Below are positions 1 through 12,306 of a stretch of 64,000 nt of DNA, one piece after another. The number at the start of each line of letters is the position of its first letter. Position 1 is the first letter of the stretch. The DNA comes from Pontederia crassipes (lineage: Eukaryota; Streptophyta; Magnoliopsida; Commelinales; Pontederiaceae): assembly GCA_030549335.1 (NCBI GenBank), contig JAUKPH010000026.1:2232001-2296000 (forward strand). The letters run 5' to 3'. A program made the position numbers and the translations under genes. The notes under the pieces are model-generated. The model did no database searches. It saw only the letters and a list, made by a program, of their open reading frames with translations, and was not told the DNA's origin.

Positions 1-410
1 GAGCATTCGATCGCTACTTCTATCATCCTATCATACGTGAAACTCATATAAAATATATCTTTGCTTTGTACTTTTCACATATAGAAACACTAAAGTGAAA
101 AAAATGAATGTTGATGAAAAGTTTTTAAGTAAAGAAATATAACTTTTGTTATAAGTGATTACAAAATGATTATTTGGTTTAATATTCTAAAATGAGTGAT
201 ATGCATAAATCTTCTATATCCTGATAAAACAACAATCCGATAACACCCAAAAATAATTATATACAACTAAATATTATTAGTATAAACAATATGTAATTAA
301 AATACTATAAAAACTATCATTTATTCCATATGTTATTTGTTATCATATTATTGGTTACATTTTTTTTTTCATTTATAGTAGTTTACATACCTACATATAT
401 ACATACATAA
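1..410. other. AT-rich intergenic DNA
   Basis: Very AT-rich sequence with no plausible coding frame. No terminal repeats or RNA gene were seen. Its last part runs into the tandem array that begins near 411. Confidence 0.6.
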
Positions 411-1655
411 ATACACACATATATAAGATGTCTAGTACCATAATAATATATTTAAAAATTTGATGATACCTATATTAATCATCAATAAATAATATCATTA
501 GAGTATGAAATGCATGTCTTTGATTAGAACTTCAGACGAATTATAGTATATACAAATTATAGTATTTAATATTTTTTATTAGATGAAGAGAAATTACATA
601 TTAGTATTTTTTTATCACCCACGAGTGGATCCGCACATATTCTTTGTCATCAAAGAGGACATGGAGTATGAAAATGTAAAATAAAAGCCCCTTTTAATAT
701 TTAATATTTTTATTAGATGAAGAAAAATTATATATAAATATTTTTATTACGCACAAATCTATATTTGTATATTCACACGTATTCTTTACCTTCAAAATAA
801 GCGTGGAGTATGCAAGTGAAATTAAAAGTCCCTCCGTTTATAGTTACAAATATAGAATTTAAAAGTATAAATAAAATCATATATTTTTTAACAACTAACT
901 TTTGAGTATCCATGATTATATAATTATAATATTATCACTTACACATTATGTATAAGATGCATAGTATCATACTCATATATTTAAAATTTTGATTATACTT
1001 ATATTAATCATAAATAGATATTATCAATAGAGTATGAAACATATATTTTTTAGCCTTTCCTTGTATATATAAATTATAGCATTTAATTTTTTTCTTAGAT
1101 GAAGAGAAATTATATATAAGTAATTTTTATCATGCACAGATTTATATTTGTGGATCCACATTCTTTGCCATCAAAGAGGGCATTGAGTATGGAATTGTGA
1201 AATAAAAGCCCCTTATAATATTTCATATTTTTATTAAATGAGAGAAATTATATAAATATTTTTTTCTTAGAACATTTAATATTATTTTTTATCAAGCATA
1301 GATCTATATTTGTAGATCCACACGTATTCTTTGCCTTCAAAGAAAGTGTGGAGTATACAAATAAAATGGAAAGTCCCTCTACTTATAGTTACAAACATAA
1401 AATTTAAAAGTATAAATAAATAAAATCATATTGATGGAGAAAAAATATATATAAATATTTTTGTATAATGCATAGATCTATAGATCCGCACGTATTCTTT
1501 GCCTTCAAAGAAGATGTGGAGTATGCAAATGAAGTTGAAACTCCTCTATTTAAAGTTACAAATATACAATTTAAAAGTATAAATAAATAAAATCATACAT
1601 TTTTTAATAACTAACTCTTGACTATCCATGATTATATAATTATAATAGTATCACT
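411..1655. repeat. Degenerate tandem array, about 530-bp higher-order unit
   Basis: A block starting near 421 (AAGATG, ATATTTAAA, TATTAATCAT, AGAGTATGAAA) recurs near 950. The linked block with the core CACGTATTCTTTGCCTTCAA and 'GGAGTATG' recurs near 625, 775, 1150, 1315 and 1485. The larger spacing is about 530 bp, with shorter sub-repeats of roughly 150-170 bp inside. Copies are diverged and carry small indels. Nothing in it looks coding. It may be a local satellite or a remnant of a non-coding element. The copy at 769-944 also preserves the uninterrupted form of the site that holds the transposon at 1657. Confidence 0.7.
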
Positions 1656-1656
1656 T

Positions 1657-2424
1657 AGTGGTGTTTATTAGACTGGACGCTCTGACCCATCTATTGTCTG
1701 ACCCGATAAGATAACGGGTAAGTCCGTCCATGCCTGATCCGAATCCGTCCAATAAGTTATCGGGCTTGGATGGATAACATGCGGGTCATTATATTTTAGT
1801 CGTTTGCCCGATATTCGATAGTTCATTATCCGTCCGATACCCGTCCGTTAATTAATAAATTATCCGATAGGATGACTGTTAATCCATTAATAATATTAAG
1901 TATTTAAACATGATTAATTACTGCTTATTTAGTGCCTAGCAATAATAGCTAGTATGCTTATATAATAATATTTACCTAATAATAGAATATAAGTAGTTTG
2001 TCCATTGTTAATTTGATTTGTTATACTATCAATGAAAAAATAAAATAAACAAATGACCACAAAATATTAAAAAAATTATGAGAAGACCGAAGGAAAAATA
2101 ATGATAGCTTATTTATTATATTATTATATAAATGCATCAAGAAAAAAATATAAGAAAATTTAGAAATAAAAGAAATGTCAAATTTTAAAATAAATTAAAG
2201 AATAAATTATTTTTTAAAAATTAATGGGCTTGCCCTGTTTGTTCGCTAGCCATTCTATTCGTTAAAGCCTATTAGATCTTAACGTGCCGGACAAGTTAGA
2301 AAGTCTATTAGGTGGTCCGATAATAATCCATTAAATTAATAGGCTTGTCCGGCTCATCCGTTGTCCAGTCAAAACCTGATTGATCGAAACTATTAGGAGT
2401 CCGTTCGATCCGTTAAACACCACT
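1657..2424. mobile_element. Non-autonomous hAT-type DNA transposon (768 bp)
   Basis: The ends are perfect inverted repeats: AGTGGTGTTTA at the left and TAAACACCACT at the right. The flanks are 8-bp near-duplicates, TATCACTT (1649-1656) and AGTCACTT (2425-2432), 6 of 8 identical, the size expected of hAT elements. Subterminal DNA is rich in CCGAT, CCGTC and GGGTC motifs, as in plant hAT-derived MITEs. There is no transposase frame, so it must have moved in trans. The empty site is visible at about 930-945 in the neighbouring array copy. Family placement rests on TIR and duplication length only. Confidence 0.7.
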
Positions 2425-2432
2425 AGTCACTT

Positions 2433-3155
2433 TATATATTTAATTTATGAGAGTTTGACACATGACACTTTCAATCTCTGCTTTTATATATATACTAGTG
2501 TAAGAACCTATGCGATGCACGAGGGCATAAGAAATTAATCATATAAAAAATTTAAAACCTATATTAGTTGTATACCAAAAATCGTGCAACTATAAACAAA
2601 TAAAATATAATAAATTAAGAAAAAAAATGTGTAAAAAATTTATCACCAAATAGTTTCTTCTTATCAACATTGACTGGTATCTTCTAATACTGATTATTTG
2701 GGTGAAAGTTGATTACACTTTATGTATTGTATACTTCAAATACAAAATATTTGACTTCACCACAAAATTTTTCATTATGTACAATCCCAGTTCATTGATC
2801 TTTGTTTTGAATAAATGAATTATTGAGTTTTCAATAGTAGTATGAATGTAACCTCCCTACAAAAAAAAAAAATAGTGTAAATTTTTACAATATTATTATG
2901 CATTTTAATATAATATATTTTTGTTGATACTTTTTCATCATGTAATATCATTTCGATGGAGTTTGTATTATTAGGATTACTACGATTGGATACATCTCAC
3001 AATCTGACCATACAAAATTTGATATTTCATTAGATCTTGGATAGATTTGTGTTAGAGATGAAGTCAATATTCTCGATCACAACTCATCGTAATAAACTTT
3101 AAAAATTATTTAAAGTAATATATGCTATTATCAATAAAAAATATCATGGTATATA
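2433..3155. other. AT-rich intergenic DNA
   Basis: No coding frame of interest, no RNA gene and no clear terminal repeats. It separates the hAT-type element from the copia remnant. Confidence 0.5.
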
Positions 3156-3540
3156 GTGAAATCTGTAGGATCCCAAAGAGTACCAAGAGGGGGGGGGGGA
3201 GGTGAATTGGTGTTAAACCGAAAATATCGATTTTACAAAAATTGTCGCGGAAGCTTAAATCGATTCCTTTTAAAACAAAGTAATTCAGATCATAAACATA
3301 GTATGAGACAGAGAAAGAGAGAGAGAGAAAGCAAACACAAAATGCACGAGTGATTGTTGATGAGGTTCGACCATAATTTAACCTACGTTCCTACTCCGAC
3401 TTCTCGACCTCGAGATCATCGAAGATTTCACTAAACTCTTTCTTAATTACAAATGGGGCATGGAAGAATGCCCTTTACATCAACTACATTTTCTCCGCTT
3501 GGAGAGGTAAGACAACCTCTCATCCTAGGAAATTAAAGAC

Positions 3541-4213
3541 TTGAACAAGCTAGATTTTGATGATCTCATAGGATTCCTCTTGACCTATGAGATTAGAATC
3601 AAGAAAAATGAAGAAACAAGTATTTTCAAAAAGAAGACTTTGGCTTTGAAAGCAAGGATGGATGAAAGTGAAACAAGTGAAGAAGATGAAGATCTAGATG
3701 AAAAAAAGTTAGTTTTGTATGCCAAAAAGCTTGACAAATATCTTAGATTTGTCAAGCAAAAGAAAAATGATGGCTTCTCCAAAAGAAGATCATCAACAAG
3801 CAAAAATCAAGTAATTTGCTTTGAATGCAAAAATGTTGGACACTATAAAAAATGAGTGCCCAAATATAACTAAGAAAGAAAAGGAGGGAGAACATTTGAA
3901 GAAGAAAAAGAAAACACTTCAAGTTACTTGGGATGGAAGTGAAGATGAAGAAAATGACTTCAAAATCTCCTCAAGTGATGATGAAGAAACCTCCTCAAGT
4001 GCCCAAATATGTCTAATGACAAATAGCCATGAGGTATCATCTAACTCATCCGAATTTAGTGATAGTGTATTTTTTGGTATGCATGATGAGTTTAGAATTC
4101 TTATAGATAAATATAGATGTATTAAAAAGAAACATGATGATTTGAAAATAGAATTTGAAAAATTGAAAAATGAACATGATTCTAAAGTTTGTGAAAATTG
4201 TAATCATTTATGA
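3541..4213 (+). pseudogene. copia gag remnant with zinc knuckle
   Basis: Nucleocapsid part of the SIRE-type fossil. It contains one CX2CX4HX4C-type knuckle beginning CFECKNVGH, preceded by an acidic patch (SEEDEDLDEKK) and followed by a lysine-rich and serine/aspartate-rich tail. Gag packages element RNA in living relatives. It lies directly upstream of the protease/integrase remnant of the same element. Broken, part of an old copy. Confidence 0.7.
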
Positions 4214-4689
4214 TTGAAGCTTTGAAAATGGAAAACAATACCTTAAAATTATCTTGTGAAAAACAAACTTGTAGTGTTGAAATCTTAAAAAATGAGAATA
4301 TTATTTTAAAAGGTAAACTTGAAAAATTTGCATAAGGTGAAAAAAATGCTAGATGCAATGCTATCAACACAAAGAAGACCTTTTAACAAAAATGGACTTG
4401 CCTTTAACTCATTTGATATTAAGAAGGATAAAATGATTTTATTTGTTAAAGCATTACAAAATCTTTATGCAAAATCACATATCACTTTTTTTCATTGTGG
4501 TTATGAATGACATTAATCTTATGAATGTAAAGTTAAAATGAGATTAAATAGTGGTATGAAGAAGATTTGGATCCCTAAAAGGACTATCACTAACCAAATT
4601 GGAACCAAGCAAATTTAGGTACAAAAAAGATAAGAATCTTAATGTCTTTCTTTTAGGGAGCTCCAAAGGATAATGAAGGCAAATGGTAT

Positions 4690-5640
4690 TTGAATAGTGG
4701 ATGCTCAAGACATATGACCGGTGACCCATTAAATTTCATTACATTAGAAAAGAAAGATGGAGGAAAAATCACCTTTGAAAATAATAACAAAGGAAGAGTA
4801 ATTGACATATGTAATGTTGGTAAGAATGACGAAGTATACTTGGAAAATGTTTGGCTAGTTGAAAACTTAAAACATAACTTAATTAACATAAGTCAATTGT
4901 GTGACAAAAACTACTTAGTAAAATTTGAAAAGGACAAATGCTTGATTCTAGATGAAAACAAGGAAGTTCTACATATGGATTTTAGATATAATAATGTATA
5001 CAAGATTGATTTTGAAAATTTGAAAAGTGAAAAATGTCTTAGTGTTATGCATGATAATATAAATCTTTCGCATAGAAGATTAGGACATGTAAAATTTAAG
5101 TTGTTAAACAAAATTTTATGTCATGAATTAGTTAGAAGTTTACCCAAAATTAGATTTGAGAAAAGTAATTTTTGTGATTCATATATTAAAGGTAAATAAA
5201 TCAAAATCTCTTTTAAATTAAAAAATATTATTAGTACACATATGTCTTTAGAACTTTTACATCTTGACTTATTTAGACCTATTGATGTAGTAAGCTTTGG
5301 GAGAAAGAAATATGTATTTATGATTGTTGATGACTTCTCTCGTTTTACTTGGACTATCTTTCTTACAAGTAAAGATACAATTATAAGTATGTTTTCTAAA
5401 TTTGCAAAAAGAATACAAAATGAACTTGAGTTAAGAATTGCAAAGATTAGAAGTGACCATGGAGGTGAATTTGAAAATTATAAATTTGAATTGTTTTGTG
5501 AAGAGAATGAAATTACACACAACTATTATACACTTAGGACACCTCAACAAAATGGAGTAGTAGAAAGAAAAAGAAAAAGAAAAAGAAAAAAATCTTTCCT
5601 TCATTGTTCTTATTGTTGGCATGCCATTTGTTTTTATTTT
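4690..5640 (+). pseudogene. copia protease/integrase remnant
   Basis: Copia-type pol segment with the post-protease block 'SGCSRHMTG', then 'HNLINISQLCD', the GAG-pre-integrase motif 'HRRLGH', and an integrase core beginning near 5242 with 'IVDDFSRFTW' and 'RSDHGGEFEN'. In living relatives this enzyme inserts element cDNA into the host genome. The remnant stops shortly after 'TPQQNGVVER', where a lysine/arginine-coding simple run begins. Broken. Confidence 0.7.
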
Positions 5641-6654
5641 GAGATTTGGTCAAGTTTTAGTCTATGTTATAGTGTTTTCGTAGCGCCTTCGAATAGATCC
5701 TCGCCACGTGACATTGGTCGATTTGGGGGCGTTACACCTTCTGAGGGAAAGCTTCTTGCCACAAGTTTTGATGGCTAAGGGAGTCAAAAGTTTTGACAAT
5801 ATTCTTTCTATTGCGCAACTATAGTAGGAATAAAGATCGCCAATAACTTATTTTCAATAGACATTATTGTCATCGATATAAAAGAAGGATCTTTTGATTC
5901 ATTGAAGTTTTTTATAAAATAGCGAAGGAACTCGAAAATGTTAAGATAGAAATTTGCCATTTTCTGGTAATGTAATAAAATGGGTACATTAGTAAACATA
6001 CTAATCAAAAGTAATGCAAGAGAAAAAAAAGACATAATTAAGAATGGGTACATTTGACACTCTGGTTCATCTGTATGTTTCGTCATACCTCTCTTCCGCT
6101 CTTTCAATATTGCATTTGAGAGTGGGGCATCTTTTTTTTTTATCCTAGTTGTTTACTTAACTTTCTCACGCCTAATATTTTTTGCTTGAAGGTGAATCAT
6201 ACGTGAGTATTATATTGTCAATGCGTTATCTATGAACCTGACAATAATAACCAATTAAAAACACATTTTAGGTATCAAACATTCATCCTTCCACAACAAA
6301 TTTCAAGCAAGACAAATTTCAATGGAGAAAGGCATGTGGCATCCAAGTCTTCCATATGGAAGACAAGTCCTCCTAAGTTCTGGAAAGAACAAAGACAAAT
6401 GATAGGAAGAACATATATTTTGAGAATTACATTTTTGCTACAACAGACAAAAGTCCATTGGGAAATCTAATTGTGATAACTTCTTTTGCAATGCCAGTGA
6501 TGCACCAATAAATCGTAACGAAAGCACAAGTAGTCCACATAATCAAGAACAGAAGTGAAGAGCCAACATACTACTACATAAACTATAAATCCAACAAAAT
6601 TCTCTGTATATATCCACTATATGGATGATGTCTAAAAGTTGAAAATTATGTTGC
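5641..6654. other. Intergenic DNA, no recognised gene
   Basis: Moderately AT-rich. A 99-codon open frame on the minus strand (5808-6107) has no recognisable domain and odd composition, so it was not called. A short GC-richer patch at 5680-5770 directly follows the copia remnant. Confidence 0.5.
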
Positions 6655-6765
6655 ACAATTCTTTATGGAACAATTTTATTTAGGATTATTTCATAAAACC
6701 TCTATCTGAACAATTCTTTATGGAACAATTTTATTTTAGGATTATTTCATAAAACATCTATATGA
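6655..6765. repeat. 55-bp tandem duplication
   Basis: Two near-identical copies (6655-6709 and 6710-6765) beginning ACAATTCTTTATGG, just outside the gypsy element that starts at 6794. They differ at a few positions only, so the duplication is fairly recent. Confidence 0.75.
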
Positions 6766-6793
6766 AGTCTAACTAACTTTCTAAATATAATTT

Positions 6794-7297
6794 TGATGTA
6801 GCAGGACTTGGATAACAAGGAGATAGTTATCTGGATTATAGTTTAGTTGGGACAGAATCTTATCTTTAGTGCAACTCTATTCCATAGTTAGTTTTATAGT
6901 TTAGTTGGGGCAGAATCTTATCTTTAGTGCAACTATGTTTGATAGTTTGTTTTAGAATTTTATCTCTAGACCAGATCTTGTAATTGCTCTATATAAAGGG
7001 CACACTTTTATTTGCCGGGCAGATCATTATTGCTCCAGAAATATATTTCAGTTCTTCAAGTTGACTCATATTCAACTTGTTCTTTCCCCTGTTCTGCTAC
7101 TGCTATGTGCTTGTAGAATTGTTCTTTCCCTATTATGTTACTGTTGTGTGCTTGCAGGATTGTTCTTTCCCCTGTTCTGCCACTGCTGTGTGCTTGCAGA
7201 ACAGATTTTACTTACTGCGTGCATTAGTTTGATATGTCACAACGTATCAGGTTGCTCTGGCAACTCGTAGATTTATTCTACTGTTGCTTCCACATCA
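6794..7297 (+). repeat. 5' LTR of the gypsy element
   Basis: 504 bp, TGATGTAGCAGG to CCACATCA. It contains TATA-like 'CTCTATATAAAGGG' near 6989. It also contains an internal duplication of about 64 bp (GTTTAGTTGGG...AGTGCAACT) and three roughly 46-bp repeats near its end (TTGTTCTTTCCC...GTGTGCTTG). Confidence 0.8.
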
Positions 7298-7299
7298 AG

Positions 7300-7312
7300 T
7301 GGTATCAAAGCC
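7300..7312 (+). promoter_or_regulatory. Primer-binding site, tRNA-Met type
   Basis: TGGTATCAAAGCC lies two bases after the 5' LTR and matches the TGGTATCAGAGC primer site used by many plant LTR elements. Confidence 0.8.
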
Positions 7313-7322
7313 TTGCGACTCC

Positions 7323-8925
7323 ATGGACGACGCTCCAACTCGCGCAGAATTTGATGAGATCAAGGATGATCTGCAGCATCTGATAGAAAGAGTTAATCAA
7401 TTGGTGTTGATTGTTCAAGAGCAACTACCTCCTCCTAGACAAGGTCAAGAAGGTCACCACAACCCTAGGCAACGTGAGGCAAGACAACCACGTCAAAATT
7501 TTCCACCACCGTTCTAGTGCTATCCGGATGGAAGTGATGAAGAGGATGCCTTTGGAGGGATCCAGTGGCACTTGAATCGGCAAGGTTACAGGATGAAGAT
7601 AGAGATCCCAACCTTCAATGGACAATTCCATATGGAGGACTTCCTTGACTGGATTTCAAAGGTTGATAAATTATTTTCAACAGTTGATGTCCTAGAGCAT
7701 AAACAAGCCGAGGTTGTGGCCAACAAGTTAAAAGCTGATGCATCAGCATGGTGGATCAGACACAGATGTTACGTATGCGCCAACACAAGAGACCTGTTCA
7801 AACTTGGGAGAAGATGAAGAGGTTGCTACATGCTCGCTTTCTTCCACCAGATTGCCAACAAATTCTGTATCAACAATTTTGCAATTGCCGACAAGGAAGT
7901 AGATCAGTTGCAGATTTTTTTTGCCTCTCTGCACGTAATGATAAAATTTGAAAGTGAGCCACAACAGATTGTAAGATTTGTTAATGGGCTGCGAATCAAC
8001 ATCAAGGAATGAATTGAAGGCCAAATTACCTATACTCTTGCAGAAACAATTTCTCTAGCAGAGAGAATCGAAAAGCATTCAGAAAGAATCCAGAGAAACA
8101 CCTCCAGAACCTATGATAATATGAAATCCACTCAACCAAAGAACAATCACAGAATGCAAATAAAATTCAGCAAGAAGAAGGTGAAGGTAACAAAGCAACT
8201 AGTTCTAAGGCAAATCCAAATAAGGATTAGCCTACAACCTCATACAAAAGGTCTCTTGCAGAAACAATTTCTCTAGCAGAGAGAATCGAAAAGCATTCAG
8301 AAAGAATCCAGAGAAACACCTCCAGAACCTATGATAATATGAAATCCACTCAACCAAAGAACAATCACAGAATGCAAATAAAATTCAGCAAGAAGAAGGT
8401 GAAGGTAACAAAGCAACTAGTTCTAAGGCAAATCCAAATAAGGATTAGCCTACAACCTCATACAAAAGGTCTGTGAACCCAAACGCAAGATCAAGGTCAA
8501 TCATATGCTATAGATGTCGTCAACATGGACATAAATCAAATGAATGTCCTCAACGACCCAAGGCTAATTTCGCTCAAGGGGATTATGATGACTACAATGA
8601 AGTAGCAGAAGATGATTTGTCTGACGAGGAGGAAGAAGATGATGAAGTAGAGTATCCAAATGTCGAAGGAGAGCATGTCGCACTTGTTGTGAGAAGGCTA
8701 CTGCTGGCACCAAACGAGGATGAGACTATACAGAGGCACAATCTTTTTCGCACTCGTTGCACTGTCCAAGGAAAATTTTGTGATGTGATTATAGATAGCG
8801 GAAGCACCAATAACATGGTCTCACAATTGATGGTTGAACGATTGGGACTTAAGACTGAAGTCCATCCTATTCCGTACAAGGTTGATTGGATCCAAGAAGG
8901 CATTGAGATAAAGGTATAAAGATGA
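7323..8925 (+). pseudogene. gypsy gag-protease remnant
   Basis: It begins with an ATG 26 bases after the LTR. Visible blocks are a short coiled-coil-like N terminus, the gag core (EIPTFNG, DASAWW, then the PVQTWEKMKR block), a CCHC zinc knuckle (CYRCRQHGHKSNECP) and a retropepsin with DSG in 'VIIDSGSTNNMV' at about 8785-8820. Such proteins form the particle and cut the polyprotein in living relatives. Broken copy. Confidence 0.75.
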
Positions 8926-9241
8926 AATTACTTGTGATGTCATTCCAACGGCCGCATGTCAAATGATCTTGGGAAGACCATGGTAGTTTGATGTTAATGC
9001 AATTTATCACCGTCGTCGCAATGATTACTTCTTTACTAAAGATGGTCAAAAGATTACATCGGTACCTATAACAGAAGGAATAACTCCACCATAAAAAAGG
9101 ATACTACGTTCTTTCCTTGTCGTTAAACCAAAAGAGTTCCTAGCTGCCGTGCGAGAAGAAGGGAAAATTCTGGCAGTAATTTCAAAACTTAACGACACAG
9201 CTAGTGCAGAAACTCCAACTCCAATTGTGGTTTGATCTTTA

Positions 9242-10570
9242 TTGGAAAAATACAAAGAGTTGATGCCAACAGAACTACCTCATGGATTGCCACCATTAAG
9301 AGATATCCAACATCAGATTGATCTCTTTCTAGGATCTAGCTTGCCTAATTTGGCTCATTACCGTATGGGTCCCAAAGAACATAAGATCCTACAAGATATA
9401 GTGGATGATATGCTTCAGCGGGGTTTCATTCAAGATAGCATGAGTCCTTGTTCAGTACCAGCATTGCTTGTACCCAAGAAGGATGGGAATTCATCATTTA
9501 CATAGATCATGAGGCATTGAAACACATTAGTACACAAAGAAGCATAGACGACATGTATGGTCGATGAGTGATGTTCGTACAAAAGTTCAGCTATGTTATA
9601 AAGCATAAGGTTGGAAAAATGAACATTGTGGCTGACGCTTTGAGTTGACGAGCATCACTGCTTGTTGTTCTACACACTGAGGTTATAGGGTTTGAGAGTT
9701 TAAAAGAGTTATATGCAGATGATGGACTTTAAAGATGATTGGGAGAAGTGTCAACTGCATCATGCTTCAGGAGATATACATATCCAAGATGGTTATTTAT
9801 TAAAAGAAAACCAATTGTGCCTTCCTCTTACCTCCATGCGTGAAAAGGTAATACGAGACCTTCATGGTGGCGGTCTGGCTGGACATTTCGGTCGAGATAA
9901 AATAATTGCAGCAGTTGCAAAAAGGTACTTTTGGCCACAGCTTAAAAGAGATGTTAGTAACTTTGTCCGAAGATGCCCAGTTTGTCAAGTTGCAAAGGGA
10001 CAGTCTCAAAATACTGGACTATATCTTCCCTTACCGACACCGGCAGCACCTTGGGAGGACCTCAGCATGGATTTTGTGTTGGGACTTCCATGAACACAAC
10101 GGGGAGCATATTCTATTTTTGTCGTAGTGGATAGATTCTCTAAAATGGCTCACTTTATCCCATGTAAAAGAACCACTGATGCTCACAATGTCGCTAGCTT
10201 GTTTTTTCGTGAGGTAGTACGTCTCCATGGAGTACCTCGTTCTATAACATCAGATAGAGACACTACTTTCTTTCTGCTTTTTGGAAGAGCTTGTGGAAAA
10301 GCTTGAACACTGCCCTCAATTATAGTTCCACTTGTCATCGTCAAACTAACGGACAAACAAAAGTTGTTAATCGGTCCCTTGAAAATTTATTGTGTTCTCT
10401 CTCTAGACTGAAATCAAAGCAATGGGATTCTGCATTAACTCTAGCTGAATTCGCTTACAACAGCATGTAGAGTCGAACAACAGGAAAGGCTCCATTTGAA
10501 ATTGTCTATGGGCGACTGCCTCGTCGAGCTGTTGATTTGTTGTCTACTTCGGCATCTCTTACTAGCAGTG
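9242..10570 (+). pseudogene. gypsy pol remnant (RT start, RNase H end, integrase)
   Basis: Blocks in order: '[18 protein letters not shown]' (RT approach), 'DHEALKHIST' (RNase H), 'VADAL' (RNase H end), an integrase HHCC zinc domain ('[12 protein letters not shown]', 'CPVCQVAKG' near 9860-10000), then the integrase core ('WEDLSMDF', '[11 protein letters not shown]', 'SDRDT', 'TNGQT'). It is broken and incomplete. Confidence 0.75.
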
Positions 10571-10589
10571 GTTATGTGTAAGAACTTAT

Positions 10590-10723
10590 CAGAGAGTTGC
10601 AACTACTACTGTTGTGTGCTTGCATAACAGATTTTACTTACTGTGTGCATTAGTTTGATACGTCACAACGTATCAGGTTGCTCCGGCAACTCGTAGATTT
10701 ATTCTACTGCTGTTTCCGCATCA
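10590..10723 (+). repeat. 3' LTR remnant of the gypsy element
   Basis: Matches the last part of the 5' LTR (GTGTGCTTGCA, CGTCACAACGTATCAGG, CAACTCGTAGATTT) and ends in CCGCATCA directly before the target duplication AATTT. It is much shorter than the 5' LTR. Confidence 0.8.
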
Positions 10724-10728
10724 AATTT

Positions 10729-10947
10729 TAAAATATAAAACTGGATAGAAATAACCTTCAAACTTGTGAACTTCAGTCAGGTTTTCCATTAATTTTTATT
10801 TTTACGAATTATAAATGACATGCGTATCATCTACAAAAAAATAAAAATACATGTAAAGATATTACACTACCTAGTGATTTTCGACGTTGCTCGTCGAGCA
10901 GCACTTGAAACACTAACCGATAACCCTTCTGTTCGATCCATGGACAC
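10729..10947. other. Left flank of the Athila insertion
   Basis: A short host stretch between two LTR elements. Its last ~80 bases continue the broken cyclin reading frame on the minus strand across the Athila insertion site, but show no recognisable cyclin motif beyond it. Confidence 0.45.
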
Positions 10948-12288
10948 TGACAATTCTCCCGCAAATATAAGGAGTCAATGTCGTAGTATATAAAATATCG
11001 TCCCACAGGAAAGAATTCAAGTATTAGAATTATATGATTCTAATTGATATCTAAACGGTCAGAAAGATGTGAAATAATGATAAAAACTAATTAAAAGTGA
11101 AATGTCGAAATGGGTGCAGAAAACGATGAGAAAGAACAAGAATTGATTATGAGAAACAAATGAGAATAAAAGTTCTCGGGTTTTGAATCCACCTAGAGTA
11201 ATGATCATAAGGAATTTAGAGATAATAAAATCATTAGTATTCTACTCAATCTTCAAAAGTCATACATCTCCTTTTCAGACAAACACAATTCTAATTAAAA
11301 TAATAAACGCCTACTTTCGTGGTCATTTAAATTATTTTAATTGCATTATAAGCCAAGATTCATAAGTAATATGATTATCCTTATTTCTAAGAATCAATAC
11401 ATTTCATGTCATTCATTTGAACTAATCTTGATGAAATACTTTCGTAATCAAGAAGATCTTCGATCACTTAACTAGGTGACTAATTTAATATAAGCATTTC
11501 GTCAAGCACGTGAAAGACAAAGAACACATCAGACCCAATAAAAATATTCCCTAAAGATCAACCCTAGGTTTCATCAAACCCGAGAAAAAGAAGTTTAGCC
11601 ACGCATAGAGAAGGAAATCATCATTGAAACGTAAAAGTTCATAAAAAGAGAATGAGTTTAAGTCTAAGAAAGATACAAAAATGCAGAGAAAAATAAACGT
11701 TCGTCCCAGCCATCTTGATCTCCTTCAAAACAAAGTCTGGACCCCTATTTTCGTCTCCAAAATCCCTTTTATAGTCCCCTCAAATTAGGGTTACAAGAAT
11801 GTCCAAAATACCCCAAATATTAGCCCAATACGGCCAAAATAGGTTCAATACGGCCTAGGATGAAGCGTTACGGTCTGTTGGATCAAGCCGTATTGATTCT
11901 GGAGCGCGATACGATCTAAAGGGCTTTAATACGGGCAAACTGGCTTAAATACGACCTGCTCATATTTTCTGGTGCGCGAACAATATGACATGACTGGCTT
12001 TAATACGGACAAGATGACAAAAATACGGCCAGCCCGTATTTTTCACTGCGAGCTCAATATGACCTGAAGGGCTTTAATACTGGCTGGAAGGCTTTAATAC
12101 TAGCTGTCCGTATTGAGTCTCTATGCATGTGTTTTTGCCAAACTTTTGTCAGATTTTCACGGTTCCTGAAATAAATCAAACAATAATGTAGATTCTGAAA
12201 TATTTGATGATTAAAGATGAAATAATATAAAACACATCAATCTTGACAATAATTATATTAAAATAATTGAATAACTTCACAATTATCA
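10948..12288 (-). repeat. 3' LTR (left copy) of the Athila-type element
   Basis: 1341 bp, TGACAATTCT to AATTATCA on the plus strand. It holds a dense cluster of AATACGG/CCGTATT motifs at 11826-12112. Its partner is the LTR at 16338-17626. Confidence 0.85.
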
Positions 12289-12306
12289 ACTCCCCCAAAC
12301 CTATTT
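12289..12306 (-). promoter_or_regulatory. Polypurine tract of the Athila-type element
   Basis: Read on the minus strand this is GAAATAGGTTTGGGGGAGTT directly before the 3' LTR, the expected place for the plus-strand primer. A second copy of the C5AAACCTA block lies at 13456-13466 (see findings). Confidence 0.65.

Larger units (their letters stand above)
3160..5640 (+). mobile_element. Ty1/copia remnant, SIRE (Sirevirus) type
   Basis: Order on the plus strand: a G-rich block with 'AAGAGTACCAAGAGG' (common in or near plant copia LTRs), gag, protease/integrase. Gag ends in a CCHC zinc knuckle (CFECKNVGHYKK) and is followed by a long acidic and lysine-rich stretch, as in SIRE gag. The integrase side carries SGCSRHMTG, HNLINISQLCDKNY, LSHRRLGH and RSDHGGEFEN. 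The copy is broken, with several disruptions, and ends within the integrase region; no reverse transcriptase or second LTR was recognised. It looks old. Confidence 0.75.
6794..10723 (+). mobile_element. Ty3/gypsy element, chromovirus-like, with 5-bp target duplication
   Basis: The element is framed by TGATG...CATCA termini and a 5-bp target duplication, AATTT at 6789-6793 and 10724-10728. Parts in order: 5' LTR, tRNA-Met-type primer site, gag with a CCHC knuckle, protease, start of reverse transcriptase, RNase H end, integrase, and a short 3' LTR remnant. The gag block 'EIPTFNGQFHMEDFLDW' and the integrase block '[13 protein letters not shown]' are typical of plant gypsy elements; the exact chromovirus lineage is uncertain. 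It is broken, with several disruptions and an incomplete pol. The gag region also holds an internal direct duplication of about 0.2 kb. The intact target duplication and similar LTR ends suggest a moderately young insertion. Confidence 0.85.

Noticed and set aside
5808-6107. Minus-strand open frame of 99 codons with hydrophobic stretches
   Set aside because: No recognisable domain, splice context or conserved motif; likely chance in AT-rich DNA.
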